A stretch of DNA of 64,000 bases from Streptomyces klenkii. Lineage in GTDB: Bacteria > Actinomycetota > Actinomycetes > Streptomycetales > Streptomycetaceae. The notes beneath the pieces are model-generated. The model was not told the DNA's origin. It worked only from the letters and a program-made list of their open reading frames with translations, and searched no databases. Positions within the stretch are counted from its first letter, which is position 1. Each line of letters begins with the position of its first letter. Both the position numbers and the translations under genes were made by a program. The stretch is taken from positions 1-64,000 of the forward strand of contig NZ_RBAM01000002.1 in assembly GCF_003626645.1 (NCBI RefSeq). The letters are read 5' to 3'. Positions 7,602 through 15,979 of the stretch are shown one piece after another.

Positions 7602-8207
7602 CTAGACCCACAGGTCCGTGATGGGGACCCCGACCTCCGCGAGGAGCTTGCGCAGGAGGGGCAGGGAGAGGCCGACGACGTTCCCGTGGTCGCCCTCGAT
7701 GCCCTCGATGAAGGGGGCGGAGCGGCCGTCGAGGGTGAAGGCGCCCGCGACGTACAGCGGCTCACCCGTCGCGACGTACGCGGCGATCTCGGCGTCGGAG
7801 GGCTCGCCGAAGCGCACGGTCGTGGAGGCGGTCGCCGATACCCGGCGGCCCGTGGCCGTGTCGATGATGCAGTGGCCGGTCCGGAGGATCCCGGACCGGC
7901 CGCGCATCGACTTCCAGCGGGCGGTGGCGTCCTCGGCGTCCGCGGGCTTGCCCAGGGCCTGGCCGTCCAGCTCCAGGACGGAGTCGCAGCCGATGACCAG
8001 CGCCCCGGCCGCTTCCGGCCGGGCGGCGACCGCGTCGGCCTTGGCCTCGGCGAGGACCCGGGCGAGCTCACCGGGCGTGGCCGCCGTCAGAGCGTCCTCG
8101 TCGACGCCGCTGACGATCACCTCGGGGTCGAGCCCGGCGGCCTTGAGCAGGCCGAGGCGGGCGGGGGACTGGGAGCCGAGGACGAGACGGCGGCGCTGAG
8201 CGGTCAT
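7602..8207 (-). CDS. maf: Maf family nucleotide pyrophosphatase
   Basis: A 201-residue Maf/YhdE protein that hydrolyses non-canonical nucleoside triphosphates to monophosphates, linked to septum-formation control. [19 protein letters not shown] (8-26) is the substrate loop, GCDSVLE (about 72-78) contains the catalytic Asp, and GKPADAEDA holds the conserved KP. A start nine bases upstream (MAG) is also possible. It is the last gene of the minus-strand carboxylase operon, 38 bases after the penicillin-binding protein gene. In streptomycetes a Maf gene next to carboxylase genes is conserved. Confidence 0.92.
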   Translation of the reverse strand: MTAQRRRLVLGSQSPARLGLLKAAGLDPEVIVSGVDEDALTAATPGELARVLAEAKADAVAARPEAAGALVIGCDSVLELDGQALGKPADAEDATARWKSMRGRSGILRTGHCIIDTATGRRVSATASTTVRFGEPSDAEIAAYVATGEPLYVAGAFTLDGRSAPFIEGIEGDHGNVVGLSLPLLRKLLAEVGVPITDLWV

Positions 8208-8245
8208 GCCCGCCATCGTAGACAGTCCGCCGCCCGGTCCCGGCC

Positions 8246-9709
8246 TCACTTCTTGACGATCGCTTCCATGACCTTCTTCGCGATCGGGCCCGCGAGCGCG
8301 CCGCCGTGGATGTCGTCGCGGTCGATGCCCGAGCCGTCCGGGTCGATGAAGACGGCGACGGCGACGGGGGAGCCGTCGGCCTGCTTGGCGTAGGAGACGA
8401 ACCAGGCGTACGGGAGCTTCTCGTTGTTGACGCCGTGCTGCGCCGTGCCGGTCTTGGCGCCGACGGTGACGCCGTCGATGAGGGCGGCCTTGCCGGTGCC
8501 GTTCTTGGCGGTGTTCTCCATCATCTGCTGGACCTTCTTCGCCGTGTCGGCGGAGACGGCCTGCGACATCTGCTCGGGCTTGTGCTTCTCCAGCGTGTTG
8601 AGGTTCGGGTCGCGCAGCTCCTCGACGAGGTACGGCTTCATGAGCTTGCCGTCGTTGGCGAGGGCGGCCGTCATCATCGCGATCTGGAGCGGGGTGCTGT
8701 CGAGGCTGCCCTGGCCCATGCCGGTGAGGGCGGTCTGCGGGCGGTCGAGGTTCTTGGGGTAGATGCTCTCGACGGTGCCGTTGGGGATGAAGAGGTCCTT
8801 GTTGTTGAAGCCGAATTTCTCCGCGGTCTCCCGCATCTTGTCCTTGCCCAGCTTGTCGGCCAGGTCGAGGAAGACGTTGTTGCAGGACCACTGGAGGCCG
8901 GCCATCAGGGAGCCGTTGACGCACTCGTCCGTCTGGACGTCGTTACGGACCTTGGTGGTGCTCAGCGGCAGCGGGTACGGGACGGGGGCATTGCCCTTGG
9001 CGTTGATGTCCGTGACGATGCCGTGTTCGAGGGCGGCCGCGGCGGTGAGGATCTTGAAGGTGGAACCCGGGGGGTAGCGCTCCTTGATCGCCCGGTTGAC
9101 CAGCGGCTTGTCCTTGTCGGCCTCCAGCTTCTTGTACGCCTCCTGGTCCTTCAGCGTGTTGCCCGAGAACACGGACGGGTCGTAGGAGGGCGTGGAGGCG
9201 AGGGCGAGGATCTTGCCCGTCCGCGGGTCCAGGGCGACCACTGCGCCCTTGTACTTGCCGAGCCCCTTGTACGCCGCTTCCTGCGCCTTGGGGTCGATCG
9301 TCGTCACCACGTCGCCGCCGCGGGGCTTCTTGCCGGTGAGCATGTCGGTGGTGCGCTGGAGGAACAGCTTGTCGTCGGTGCCGCTGAGCAGCTTGTTGTT
9401 GACGAATTCGAGCTGGCTGTTGCCGTAGAGCTGGGAGGAGTAGCCGGTCACCGGGGCGTACATCTCGCCGTCCTTGAACGTGCGCTTGTACTTGTAGTCG
9501 CCCGTGGTCTCCTCGGAGCCCGTGATGGGCTGGCCGCCGACGATGATGTTGCCGCGCGGCTGGGCGAAGGAGGCGATCTTCACCCGCTTGTTGTCCTTGT
9601 GGCTGGACAGCTCGTCGCTGCGGACGAACTGCACCCAGGTCGCCTGCACCAGCAGCGCCAGGATCAGCACTCCGACAAAGACGGATATGTGGCGCACGGG
9701 CTTGTTCAT
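8246..9709 (-). CDS. Class B penicillin-binding protein (PBP2-type transpeptidase)
   Basis: A 487-residue membrane-anchored D,D-transpeptidase that cross-links peptidoglycan. One N-terminal transmembrane segment (about 7-25) is followed by a non-catalytic pedestal (to about 150). The transpeptidase domain carries PPGSTFK with nucleophile Ser216 and Lys219, SCN (275-277) and KTGT (419-422). It resembles the stand-alone PbpA/PBP2 group whose relatives usually sit beside an FtsW/RodA gene, but no such gene is nearby. The start at 9709 (MNKPVRH) fits the family; a GTG four codons earlier is possible. It lies between the 45-residue membrane protein gene and maf. Confidence 0.92.
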   Translation of the reverse strand: MNKPVRHISVFVGVLILALLVQATWVQFVRSDELSSHKDNKRVKIASFAQPRGNIIVGGQPITGSEETTGDYKYKRTFKDGEMYAPVTGYSSQLYGNSQLEFVNNKLLSGTDDKLFLQRTTDMLTGKKPRGGDVVTTIDPKAQEAAYKGLGKYKGAVVALDPRTGKILALASTPSYDPSVFSGNTLKDQEAYKKLEADKDKPLVNRAIKERYPPGSTFKILTAAAALEHGIVTDINAKGNAPVPYPLPLSTTKVRNDVQTDECVNGSLMAGLQWSCNNVFLDLADKLGKDKMRETAEKFGFNNKDLFIPNGTVESIYPKNLDRPQTALTGMGQGSLDSTPLQIAMMTAALANDGKLMKPYLVEELRDPNLNTLEKHKPEQMSQAVSADTAKKVQQMMENTAKNGTGKAALIDGVTVGAKTGTAQHGVNNEKLPYAWFVSYAKQADGSPVAVAVFIDPDGSGIDRDDIHGGALAGPIAKKVMEAIVKK

Positions 9710-9842
9710 GGTGTGACGCACTCCCCGGTTCGCGGCATTTCACTAGCGATGATGCGGGTGGGGAGGATTTGGTTGCAGGGCCCCTGTAACTGTGGGTTTC
9801 CTGTGGCCGGCGTGTGCGGGGGTCTGTGCCGGGCGGCGCGGA

Positions 9843-9980
9843 TCAGTGCAGGCCGAGGAGGACGAAGGCCGCGATCATGCCGATCGCGATGACGAGACCG
9901 GCCCGGCGGAGCATCGCCTGCGCCTCGCGCAGCTCCTCGGGGGGTTCGTTCGACGGGTCTGACCACAGCATCGGATCCAT
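9843..9980 (-). CDS. Small single-pass membrane protein (45 residues)
   Basis: Reading the minus strand from the ATG at 9978-9980 gives MDPMLWSDPSNEPPEELREA, then a helix with RR at 25-26 and a hydrophobic segment (about 28-44) ending LLGLH. It lies between the carboxylase epsilon gene and the penicillin-binding protein gene in the same direction, so it is probably co-transcribed. The organisation (acidic proline-bearing N-terminus, one C-terminal helix) recalls the tiny streptomycete proteins annotated as morphogenic membrane proteins (MmpA/MmpB). I cannot confirm that match. It is too short for usual gene callers. Confidence 0.65.
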   Translation of the reverse strand: MDPMLWSDPSNEPPEELREAQAMLRRAGLVIAIGMIAAFVLLGLH

Positions 9981-10084
9981 CGTGGCGCGAGCGGGGCGTT
10001 ACCGCCTGAGTACCCGTACTCAGCTCGGGGACTTTCCTCGCGGGCGTCCGCCGGCCGCGGCCGGCGGACGCCCCGGGGGGCCGG

Positions 10085-10294
10085 CTATGACGGCCAGTAC
10101 GTCGTACGCCACGCCCTGGGGCCCGGCTGTGCCATCCGGGCCGCCGCCAGGCGCCGCGCCGGCGCCGACCACTCCGGGCGGGCCTCGCCCGCCGCGGGCG
10201 CGGCGGCGCTGCCCGCCGCCGCGCGGGCCCGGACCACCGCCAGGGCGGCGGCGAGCTCCTCGGGGGTCGGATTGCCCCGTACTACCTTGATCAC
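10085..10294 (-). CDS. accE: Acyl-CoA carboxylase epsilon subunit
   Basis: A 69-residue basic protein: IKVVRGNPTPEELAAALAV (2-20) is the signature of actinobacterial AccE/PccE epsilon subunits, and the C-terminus ends W-RTTYWPS as in relatives. Epsilon bridges the alpha (biotin carboxylase) and beta (carboxyltransferase) subunits and raises activity. It starts 30 bases after the beta subunit gene, with AGGAGGCG as ribosome binding site, in the same operon. The middle is an Ala/Gly/Pro-rich linker, as usual for the family. Confidence 0.93.
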   Translation of the reverse strand: MIKVVRGNPTPEELAAALAVVRARAAAGSAAAPAAGEARPEWSAPARRLAAARMAQPGPRAWRTTYWPS

Positions 10295-10324
10295 CGGACG
10301 CCTCCTGAAGGGACCTGGAAGGAT

Positions 10325-11914
10325 CTAGAGGGGGATGTTGCCGTGCTTCTTCGGCGGCAGCGCCTCGCGCTTGTCGCGCAGCGCCCGCAGGCCCCGCACG
10401 ATGTGCCGGCGCGTCTCGTGCGGCATGATCACCGCGTCCACGTAGCCCCGCTCGGCGGCCGCGTACGGGTTGAGCAGCGTGTCCTCGTAATCCGCGATCA
10501 GCTTCGCGCGCAGCTCCTCCCGCTCCTCGTCCGTCTCCGCCGCGGCGATCGTGCGGCGGTGCAGGATGTTGACCGCGCCCTGGGCGCCCATGACGGCGAT
10601 CTGCGCCGTGGGCCAGGCGAGGTTGAGGTCGGCGCCGAGGTGCTTGGAGCCCATCACGTCGTACGCACCGCCGAACGCCTTCCGCGTGATCACCGTGATC
10701 AGCGGGACGGTCGCCTCCGCGTACGCGTAGATCAGCTTGGCGCCGCGGCGGATGATGCCGTTGTACTCCTGGTCCGTGCCCGGCAGGAAGCCCGGCACGT
10801 CGACGAAGGTGAGCACCGGCACGTTGAACGCGTCGCACGTGCGGACGAAGCGAGAGGCCTTCTCGCTCGCGTTGATGTCGAGGCAGCCGGCGAACTGGAG
10901 GGGCTGGTTGGCGACGATGCCGACCGGCCGGCCCTCGACACGCCCGAAGCCGGTGATGATGTTCGGCGCGAACAGGGCCTGGGTCTCCAGGAACTCGCCG
11001 TCGTCCAGCACGTGCTCAATCGCGGTGTGCATGTCGTACGGCTGGTTGGCCGAGTCCGGGATGAGGGTGTCGAGCTCGCCGTCGGCCGGCGAGATCTCCA
11101 GGTCGGCCTCCTCGGGGAAGGCCGGGGGCTCGGAGAGGTTGTTCGAGGGGAGGTAGGACAGGAGCGCCTTCACGTACTCGATGGCGTCCTTCTCGTCCCC
11201 GGCCATGTGGTGCGCCACGCCCGAGGTGGTGTTGTGCGTGCGGGCGCCGCCCAGCTCCTCGAAGCCGACGTCCTCGCCCGTGACGGTTTTGATCACGTCC
11301 GGGCCCGTGATGAACATGTGCGACGTCTGGTCGACCATGACCGTGAAGTCGGTGATCGCGGGGGAGTAGACCGCGCCGCCCGCGCACGGGCCGACGACCA
11401 GGGAGATCTGCGGGACGACGCCCGAGGCGTGCACGTTCCGGCGGAAGATCTCGCCGAAGAGACCGAGGGCGACCACGCCCTCCTGGATGCGGGCACCGCC
11501 GCCGTCGTTGATGCCGACGATCGGGCAGCCGGTCTTCAGCGCGAAGTCCATGGCCTTGCCGATCTTCTCGCCGTAGACCTCGCCGAGCGAGCCGCCGAAG
11601 ACCGTGAAGTCCTGCGAGTAGACGCAGACGGTGCGGCCGTCGACCGTGCCGTAGCCGGTCACGACGCCGTCGCCGTACGGGCGGTTCTTCTCGATGCCGA
11701 AGTTCGTCGAGCGGTGGCGGGCGAATTCGTCGAGCTCGACGAAGGAACCCTCGTCCAGGAGGAGTTCGATCCGCTCGCGGGCGGTCAGCTTGCCCTTGGC
11801 GTGCTGCTTCTCCACGGCACGGGCGGAGCCGGCGTGCGTGGCCTCCTCGATGCGGCGTTGCAGATCCGCGAGCTTGCCCGCGGTGGTGTGGATGTCGTGT
11901 TCCGGCTCGGACAT
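10325..11914 (-). CDS. pccB: Acyl-CoA (propionyl-CoA) carboxylase beta subunit
   Basis: A 529-residue carboxyltransferase that moves CO2 from biotin to propionyl- or acetyl-CoA, giving methylmalonyl- or malonyl-CoA for fatty acid and polyketide synthesis. It has N- and C-terminal crotonase-like halves with oxyanion-hole glycines in [13 protein letters not shown] (135-147) and [10 protein letters not shown] (414-423). Asp419 in AYDVM matches the Asp known in S. coelicolor PccB (Asp422) to set propionyl-CoA preference, so PccB rather than AccB is inferred. Length and the adjacent epsilon gene agree. It is first in the operon running to maf and divergent from the biotin ligase that activates its alpha partner. 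Confidence 0.95.
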   Translation of the reverse strand: MSEPEHDIHTTAGKLADLQRRIEEATHAGSARAVEKQHAKGKLTARERIELLLDEGSFVELDEFARHRSTNFGIEKNRPYGDGVVTGYGTVDGRTVCVYSQDFTVFGGSLGEVYGEKIGKAMDFALKTGCPIVGINDGGGARIQEGVVALGLFGEIFRRNVHASGVVPQISLVVGPCAGGAVYSPAITDFTVMVDQTSHMFITGPDVIKTVTGEDVGFEELGGARTHNTTSGVAHHMAGDEKDAIEYVKALLSYLPSNNLSEPPAFPEEADLEISPADGELDTLIPDSANQPYDMHTAIEHVLDDGEFLETQALFAPNIITGFGRVEGRPVGIVANQPLQFAGCLDINASEKASRFVRTCDAFNVPVLTFVDVPGFLPGTDQEYNGIIRRGAKLIYAYAEATVPLITVITRKAFGGAYDVMGSKHLGADLNLAWPTAQIAVMGAQGAVNILHRRTIAAAETDEEREELRAKLIADYEDTLLNPYAAAERGYVDAVIMPHETRRHIVRGLRALRDKREALPPKKHGNIPL

Positions 11915-11951
11915 CGGGATGCGGCTCCTGCTCGTCCAGAGGTGGGCTGAC

Positions 11952-11984
11952 GGGACGTACGGTCTGGGACGTACGGTTCGGGAC
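11952..11984. repeat. 14-bp direct repeats upstream of pccB
   Basis: GGGACGTACGGT occurs at 11952-11963 and 11966-11977, and a third partial unit GGGAC begins at 11980, giving a regular 14-bp period. It lies in the 187-base divergent region between pccB and the biotin ligase gene, 38-70 bases upstream of the pccB start. It may be an operator array or a slippage product. Confidence 0.5.
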
Positions 11985-12101
11985 CTGTTGCCTTGCTGCC
12001 TGGCTTGCTACCGGTCCGTAGCGTATCCGCGCGGATCCGCCGTGGCAGTGCGGCGTTGGCCACACCGGATTGCTTCCGCTTCCTCTCCTATGGTGGGCCC
12101 C

Positions 12102-13094
12102 ATGACGCCTCCTTCTGCTGGAAGCCGCTGGTCCGATCTCGACCGGCCGCCGCTCAACGTCACCGCGCTGCGGCGCGGGCTCCTCCGGCCCGGCTCGCTG
12201 TGGACCTCCGTGGAGGTCGTCGCGCACACCGGGTCGACCAACACGGATCTTGTTGCCGCCGCGTCCTCCGGCGCCGGGGCGGCCGAGGGGGCCGTGCTCG
12301 TCGCCGAGGAGCAGTCCTCCGGACGCGGGCGGCTGGACCGCACGTGGACCGCGCCGGCGCGGTCCGGGCTCTTCTTCTCCGTGCTGCTGCGGCCCGGCGC
12401 GGGCGTGCCCGTCGAGCGGTGGGGGTGGCTGCCGCTCCTCGCCGGGGTCGCGACCGCCTCCGCGCTGTCCCGGGCCGCCGGGGTCGACACCGCGCTCAAG
12501 TGGCCCAACGACCTGCTGGTGAGCGTGGAGGGAAATGAGCGCAAGGCCGGCGGGATCCTCGCCGAGCGGGTCGGGGACGCCGTCGTGGTGGGAATCGGCC
12601 TGAACGTTTCGCTGCGGGAGGACGAGCTGCCCGTTCCCACGGCGGGATCCCTCGCCCTGGCCGGGGCGCAGGTCCTCGACCGCGATCCGCTGCTGCGCGC
12701 CGTACTGCGGTCGCTGGAGGAGTGGTACGGCCTGTGGCGGGACGCGGCGGGCGATCCGGTGGCGAGCCGGCTGCAAGAGGCGTACGCGGCGGGGTGCGCG
12801 ACGCTCGGGCGCAGCGTGCGGGCCGAACTGCCGGGCGGCGGCGAGCTGGTCGGGGAGGCCGTGGCCGTCGACGGGGACGGGCGGCTGGTGCTGGCCACGG
12901 GGGACGGGGTGCAGCGGCCGGTCGGGGCGGGGGACATTGTTCATGTGCGGCCTGCCGGGGCCGGCGGATCTGCCGGGTCTACCGGATCTGCCGGATCTTC
13001 CGGGTCAGGTGGATCTGCCGGTTCCGGCGGTTCCGGTGGCTCCGGTGGCTCGGAGGGAGGGGTCGGCGGACCGTCCGCCCCGTCGGAAGAGTGA
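12102..13094 (+). CDS. birA: Biotin--[acetyl-CoA carboxylase] ligase
   Basis: A 330-residue biotin protein ligase that adenylates biotin and transfers it to the carrier lysine of the carboxylase alpha subunit. STNTDL (45-50) and SSGRGRLDRTW (72-82) form the biotin/AMP site, and KWPNDLLVS with KAGGIL are the other conserved blocks. There is no N-terminal winged-helix domain, so it is probably not a repressor as in E. coli. The C-terminal SH3-like part ends at about residue 288; after it comes a Gly/Ser tail made of ten 9-bp repeats that is unusual for the family. It is divergent from pccB. Confidence 0.95.
   Translation: MTPPSAGSRWSDLDRPPLNVTALRRGLLRPGSLWTSVEVVAHTGSTNTDLVAAASSGAGAAEGAVLVAEEQSSGRGRLDRTWTAPARSGLFFSVLLRPGAGVPVERWGWLPLLAGVATASALSRAAGVDTALKWPNDLLVSVEGNERKAGGILAERVGDAVVVGIGLNVSLREDELPVPTAGSLALAGAQVLDRDPLLRAVLRSLEEWYGLWRDAAGDPVASRLQEAYAAGCATLGRSVRAELPGGGELVGEAVAVDGDGRLVLATGDGVQRPVGAGDIVHVRPAGAGGSAGSTGSAGSSGSGGSAGSGGSGGSGGSEGGVGGPSAPSEE
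12966..13055 (+). repeat. Ten in-frame 9-bp repeats coding Gly-Ser-X in the birA tail
   Basis: Units such as GGATCTGCC, GGGTCTACC, GGTTCCGGC and GGCTCCGGT follow each other without a break, coding GSA, GST, GSA, GSS, GSG, GSA, GSG, GSG, GSG, GSE. The first units are ones with identical bases (GGATCTGCC three times), which points to recent slippage or duplication rather than selection on amino acids only. Confidence 0.85.
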
Positions 13095-13185
13095 GCTACG
13101 GCACACCTGTCGTATCGTTGTGCCCGGAACCTAAGCGAGCAGTGATCGGCAGGGCAGTGCGCACGGATCGGACAGGGGGCGGGCG

Positions 13186-14274
13186 GTGACCGCCGACGGG
13201 GTCGAGGGTGCCGCCACTGGTGGCGTCGAGGAGTACGACGGCGGCGACGAGGGCGGAGACCCCATCGCGCTGCGCCTCGAAGCGCTGATCCTCGGTGCGG
13301 AGCGTCGCTACACCCCCTTCCAGGCCGCCCGCGCGGCGGGCGTCTCCATGGACCTCGCCTCCCGGTTCTGGCGGGCCATGGGCTTCGCCGACATCGGGCA
13401 GGCGCGGGCGCTGACCGAAGCGGACGTGCTGGCGCTGCGGCGGCTCGCGGGTCTGGTGGAGGCGGGGCTGCTCAGCGAGCCGATGGCGGTGCAGGTGGCC
13501 CGGTCGACCGGGCAGACGACGTCGCGGCTCGCCGACTGGCAGATCGACTCGTTCCTGGAAGGGCTGACGGAGCCCCAGGAACCGGGCATGACGCGGACGG
13601 AGATCACGTACCCGCTGGTGGAGCTGCTGCTGCCGGAGCTGGAAGAGTTCCTGATCTACGTGTGGCGGCGGCAGTTGGCGGCGGCCACGGGGCGGGTCGT
13701 CCAGGCGCAGGATGATGCGGAGATGGTCGATCGGCGGTTGGCCGTCGGGTTTGCCGATCTGGTCGGGTTCACGCGGCTGACGCGGCGTCTGGAGGAGGAA
13801 GAGCTCGGGGAGCTCGTCGAGGCCTTCGAGACGACGGCGGCGGATCTGGTGGCTGCGCATGGGGGGCGGCTGATCAAGACGCTGGGCGATGAGGTTCTGT
13901 ACTCGGCGGATGACGCCGGGACCGCGGCCGAGATCGGGCTGCGGCTCATCGAGACCATGACGCACGACGAGACGATGCCCGAGCTGCGGGTCGGGATCGC
14001 GTTCGGGACGGTGACGACGCGGATGGGCGACGTCTTCGGCACGACGGTGAACCTGGCGTCCCGGCTGACGTCGATAGCGCCGAAGGACGCGGTGCTGGTC
14101 GACCAGGCGCTGGCGGAGGAGCTGACGCGGAGCGGGGACGCGCCGAAGTCGGAGGCGGAGGTGGAGGAGGGGGCCGGGAACGGGTACCGGTTCGCGCTCC
14201 AGCCGATGTGGCAGCGGCCTGTGCGGGGGCTGGGCATGGTGGAACCGTGGCTCCTGAGCCGGAGGGGCGGCTGA
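13186..14274 (+). CDS. cya: Class III adenylate cyclase
   Basis: A 362-residue cytosolic cyclase making cAMP from ATP. The C-terminal domain (about 180-345) has metal-binding Asp191 in VGFADLVGFTRLT, Lys231 and Asp235 in LIKTLGDEVLYS, and the transition-state residues Asn289 and Arg293 in TVNLASRL. The N-terminal 30-170 region is helical and matches the regulatory domain found in Rv1264-like cyclases, where it inhibits activity in a pH-dependent way. A GTG start after GGGGGCGGGCG is used. In S. coelicolor the orthologous cya governs cAMP signalling in spore germination and aerial growth. A long hairpin follows the gene. Confidence 0.93.
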   Translation: MTADGVEGAATGGVEEYDGGDEGGDPIALRLEALILGAERRYTPFQAARAAGVSMDLASRFWRAMGFADIGQARALTEADVLALRRLAGLVEAGLLSEPMAVQVARSTGQTTSRLADWQIDSFLEGLTEPQEPGMTRTEITYPLVELLLPELEEFLIYVWRRQLAAATGRVVQAQDDAEMVDRRLAVGFADLVGFTRLTRRLEEEELGELVEAFETTAADLVAAHGGRLIKTLGDEVLYSADDAGTAAEIGLRLIETMTHDETMPELRVGIAFGTVTTRMGDVFGTTVNLASRLTSIAPKDAVLVDQALAEELTRSGDAPKSEAEVEEGAGNGYRFALQPMWQRPVRGLGMVEPWLLSRRGG

Positions 14275-14574
14275 CGGTCGGCCGGCTGCGGGTGCGGTGC
14301 CGCGGCCCGCGGGGTGCGTCGGCGTGCGCGGGCCGGTTCGGGTGCCGGTGCGGTGGGGGTGCCGGTGGCGGGGGCTCCGGGGTGGGGGTCCGGGGCCGTA
14401 TATTTACGGGCCCGTTGCCGCGAATGTCGAGGGCGCCCCGGTATTGGGCCCACAAATACACGTCAGCGCCCCGGACCCCCACCCCTGCGCCCCCACCACC
14501 TCCCGCCGTTCGCCCGCCTTGCCCGCCTTGCCTTCGGTAGCCTCGGTTCGTACCGCCGAGAGGGGGCATGCGGC
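14275..14574. other. Intergenic region with a long imperfect hairpin
   Basis: No gene is supported in these 300 bases. The first 100 bases are a very G-rich tract, and the region 14379-14485 folds into a large stem (separate entry). The rest is C-rich and should hold the promoter of the small cysteine-motif genes that follow. Confidence 0.5.
14379..14485. terminator. Large hairpin, probable terminator after cya
   Basis: The 18-base arms 14379-14396 and 14468-14485 are perfectly complementary (GGGGTGGGGGTCCGGGGC and its complement). Inside them, 14397-14413 pairs with 14446-14462 at 14 of 17 positions, leaving a five-base bulge (14463-14467) and a loop of about 32 bases. The full stem of about 35 pairs is far longer than an ordinary terminator and has no T-run, which is normal for streptomycetes. 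Confidence 0.6.
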
Positions 14575-14742
14575 ATGTCCGGAGAGCAGGAACAGACCTG
14601 CTACGCCTGTAGCGGTGACGGCCTGACGGATAAGACACAGCACTCGGTCGAGCTGGACGAGCACGGCAACCAGGTGCCCGTAGCGCATTCGTTCATTTCG
14701 CCCTGCTCGCAGTGCTCCGGAACCGGAAAGGTCTCAGGATGA
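14575..14742 (+). CDS. Small protein with two CxxCxGxG motifs
   Basis: A 55-residue protein with CYACSGDG (9-16) near the N-terminus and CSQCSGTG (43-50) near the C-terminus, i.e. one pair of DnaJ-type zinc-binding CxxCxGxG motifs that could make a single zinc site. Between them is a short polar stretch. The start is ATG 14575 after AGGGGGCATGCGGC. Its stop overlaps the next start (ATGA), so the two genes form an operon. The function is unknown; zinc-dependent protein or nucleic acid binding is an inference. Confidence 0.7.
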   Translation: MSGEQEQTCYACSGDGLTDKTQHSVELDEHGNQVPVAHSFISPCSQCSGTGKVSG

Positions 14743-15044
14743 GCACACCCGAGGGTCAGATGCGTCCGGTCTTCGTCTGCGTGGGCTGTGGATGTACCTA
14801 TCTGCCTCCCAAAACCATGACGTATCCGGAGCCGGGTACCGAGGCTTCTCCGCTGCATTGTGGTGCGCCGTTGTGCCGGCGGCACGTCGATGGCATTCCC
14901 GCCCCTTTGCGGGCCCTGATGGTTAAGCAGGCGTGGGCGCGGGCCTCGTGGTGGATGGGGCGGGAGCTTTCGCCGCTTCCGGAGCGGGCGCGGCGGCGGG
15001 CTCGGAGTGGGCGGCCGGGTGGGGGGCGTTCGAAGTTGCGCTGA
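14739..15044 (+). CDS. Hypothetical protein with N-terminal cysteine cluster
   Basis: A 101-residue protein, basic at the C-terminus (RRRARSGRPGGGRSKLR at the end). Five to six cysteines lie in the first 46 residues (VCVGCGCTYL around 13-22, then HCGAPLCRRH around 40-49), suggesting a zinc-binding module. It is translationally coupled to the preceding small zinc-motif gene. I recognise no family; both genes probably work together. Confidence 0.6.
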   Translation: MSTPEGQMRPVFVCVGCGCTYLPPKTMTYPEPGTEASPLHCGAPLCRRHVDGIPAPLRALMVKQAWARASWWMGRELSPLPERARRRARSGRPGGGRSKLR

Positions 15045-15136
15045 GGGTTCGGGTATGGCCCCGGTGGGTGGGCTCAAGGCATGATCTGGGGAGCGTGTGT
15101 TTACGAGCGTTAACCCGTACCCGGAGGGTGAAGGCA

Positions 15137-15931
15137 ATGAGCGAGCAGCGTTTCGGAGAGTGGATCGCGGTCCGGCGGCACGGGCACGTCGCTGAGCTCG
15201 TCCTGGACCGGCCCAAGGCCATGAACGCCGTCTCCAGCGAGCTGGCCGGACGTCTTGCCGAGGCCACCGGGGCCCTTGCCGCGGACGAATCCGTGCGGGT
15301 TGTCGTTCTTACTTCTACGCACGAGCGTGCATTTTGTGTGGGGGCTGATCTCAAGGAGCGGAACTCCTTGAGCGATGCCGAGCTCGGGCGGCAGCGGCCT
15401 CTTGCCCGTGCTGCTTACACCGGTGTGCTTGAGCTGCCGATGCCCACCATCGCCGCCGTGCACGGCTACGCGCTCGGGGGCGGGTTCGAGCTGGCCCTGT
15501 CGTGCGACGTCATCGTCGCCGACGCTACGGCCGTGGTGGGGCTGCCCGAGGTGTCCGTGGGGGTGATTCCCGGTGGCGGCGGTACGCAGCTTCTGCCGCG
15601 ACGGGTGGGGGCCGCGCGTGCTGCCGAGTTGATTTTCAGTGCTCGGCGGGTCGAGGCCGTGGAGGCTGAGCGGCTGGGATTGGTTGACCGGTTGGTCGGT
15701 GAGGGGGAGGACCGGGACGCGGCGCTTGCGCTTGCTGCGCGGATCGCCGGCAATTCGCCCGTCGGCCTTCGCGCCGCGAAGCGCGCCTTGCGGCTGGGGC
15801 ACGGCCTCGACCTGCGCGCCGGCCTGGAGGTCGAGGACGCCGCCTGGCGCTCCGTGGCCTTCTCCGGCGACCGCGCCGAGGGCGTGGCCGCCTTCAACGA
15901 GAAGCGCAAGCCGGACTGGCCGGGGTTCTGA
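15137..15931 (+). CDS. Enoyl-CoA hydratase/isomerase family protein
   Basis: A 264-residue crotonase-fold protein that hydrates or rearranges enoyl-CoA thioesters in fatty acid or amino acid breakdown. The oxyanion hole is formed by AFCVGADLKE (65-74) and HGYALGGGFELALSCD (109-124). Both catalytic glutamates of true hydratases are present, Glu118 and Glu138 (LPEVSVGVIPGGGGTQ). The start is fixed by GGAGGGTGAAGGCA before ATG 15137. It is a monocistronic gene after the small zinc-motif operon; the substrate cannot be told from sequence. Confidence 0.92.
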   Translation: MSEQRFGEWIAVRRHGHVAELVLDRPKAMNAVSSELAGRLAEATGALAADESVRVVVLTSTHERAFCVGADLKERNSLSDAELGRQRPLARAAYTGVLELPMPTIAAVHGYALGGGFELALSCDVIVADATAVVGLPEVSVGVIPGGGGTQLLPRRVGAARAAELIFSARRVEAVEAERLGLVDRLVGEGEDRDAALALAARIAGNSPVGLRAAKRALRLGHGLDLRAGLEVEDAAWRSVAFSGDRAEGVAAFNEKRKPDWPGF

Positions 15932-15979
15932 GGGGTGCCCTCAGCCCTCCGCCGTTCGCGGCGGGGGGCGGGCCCCCGG

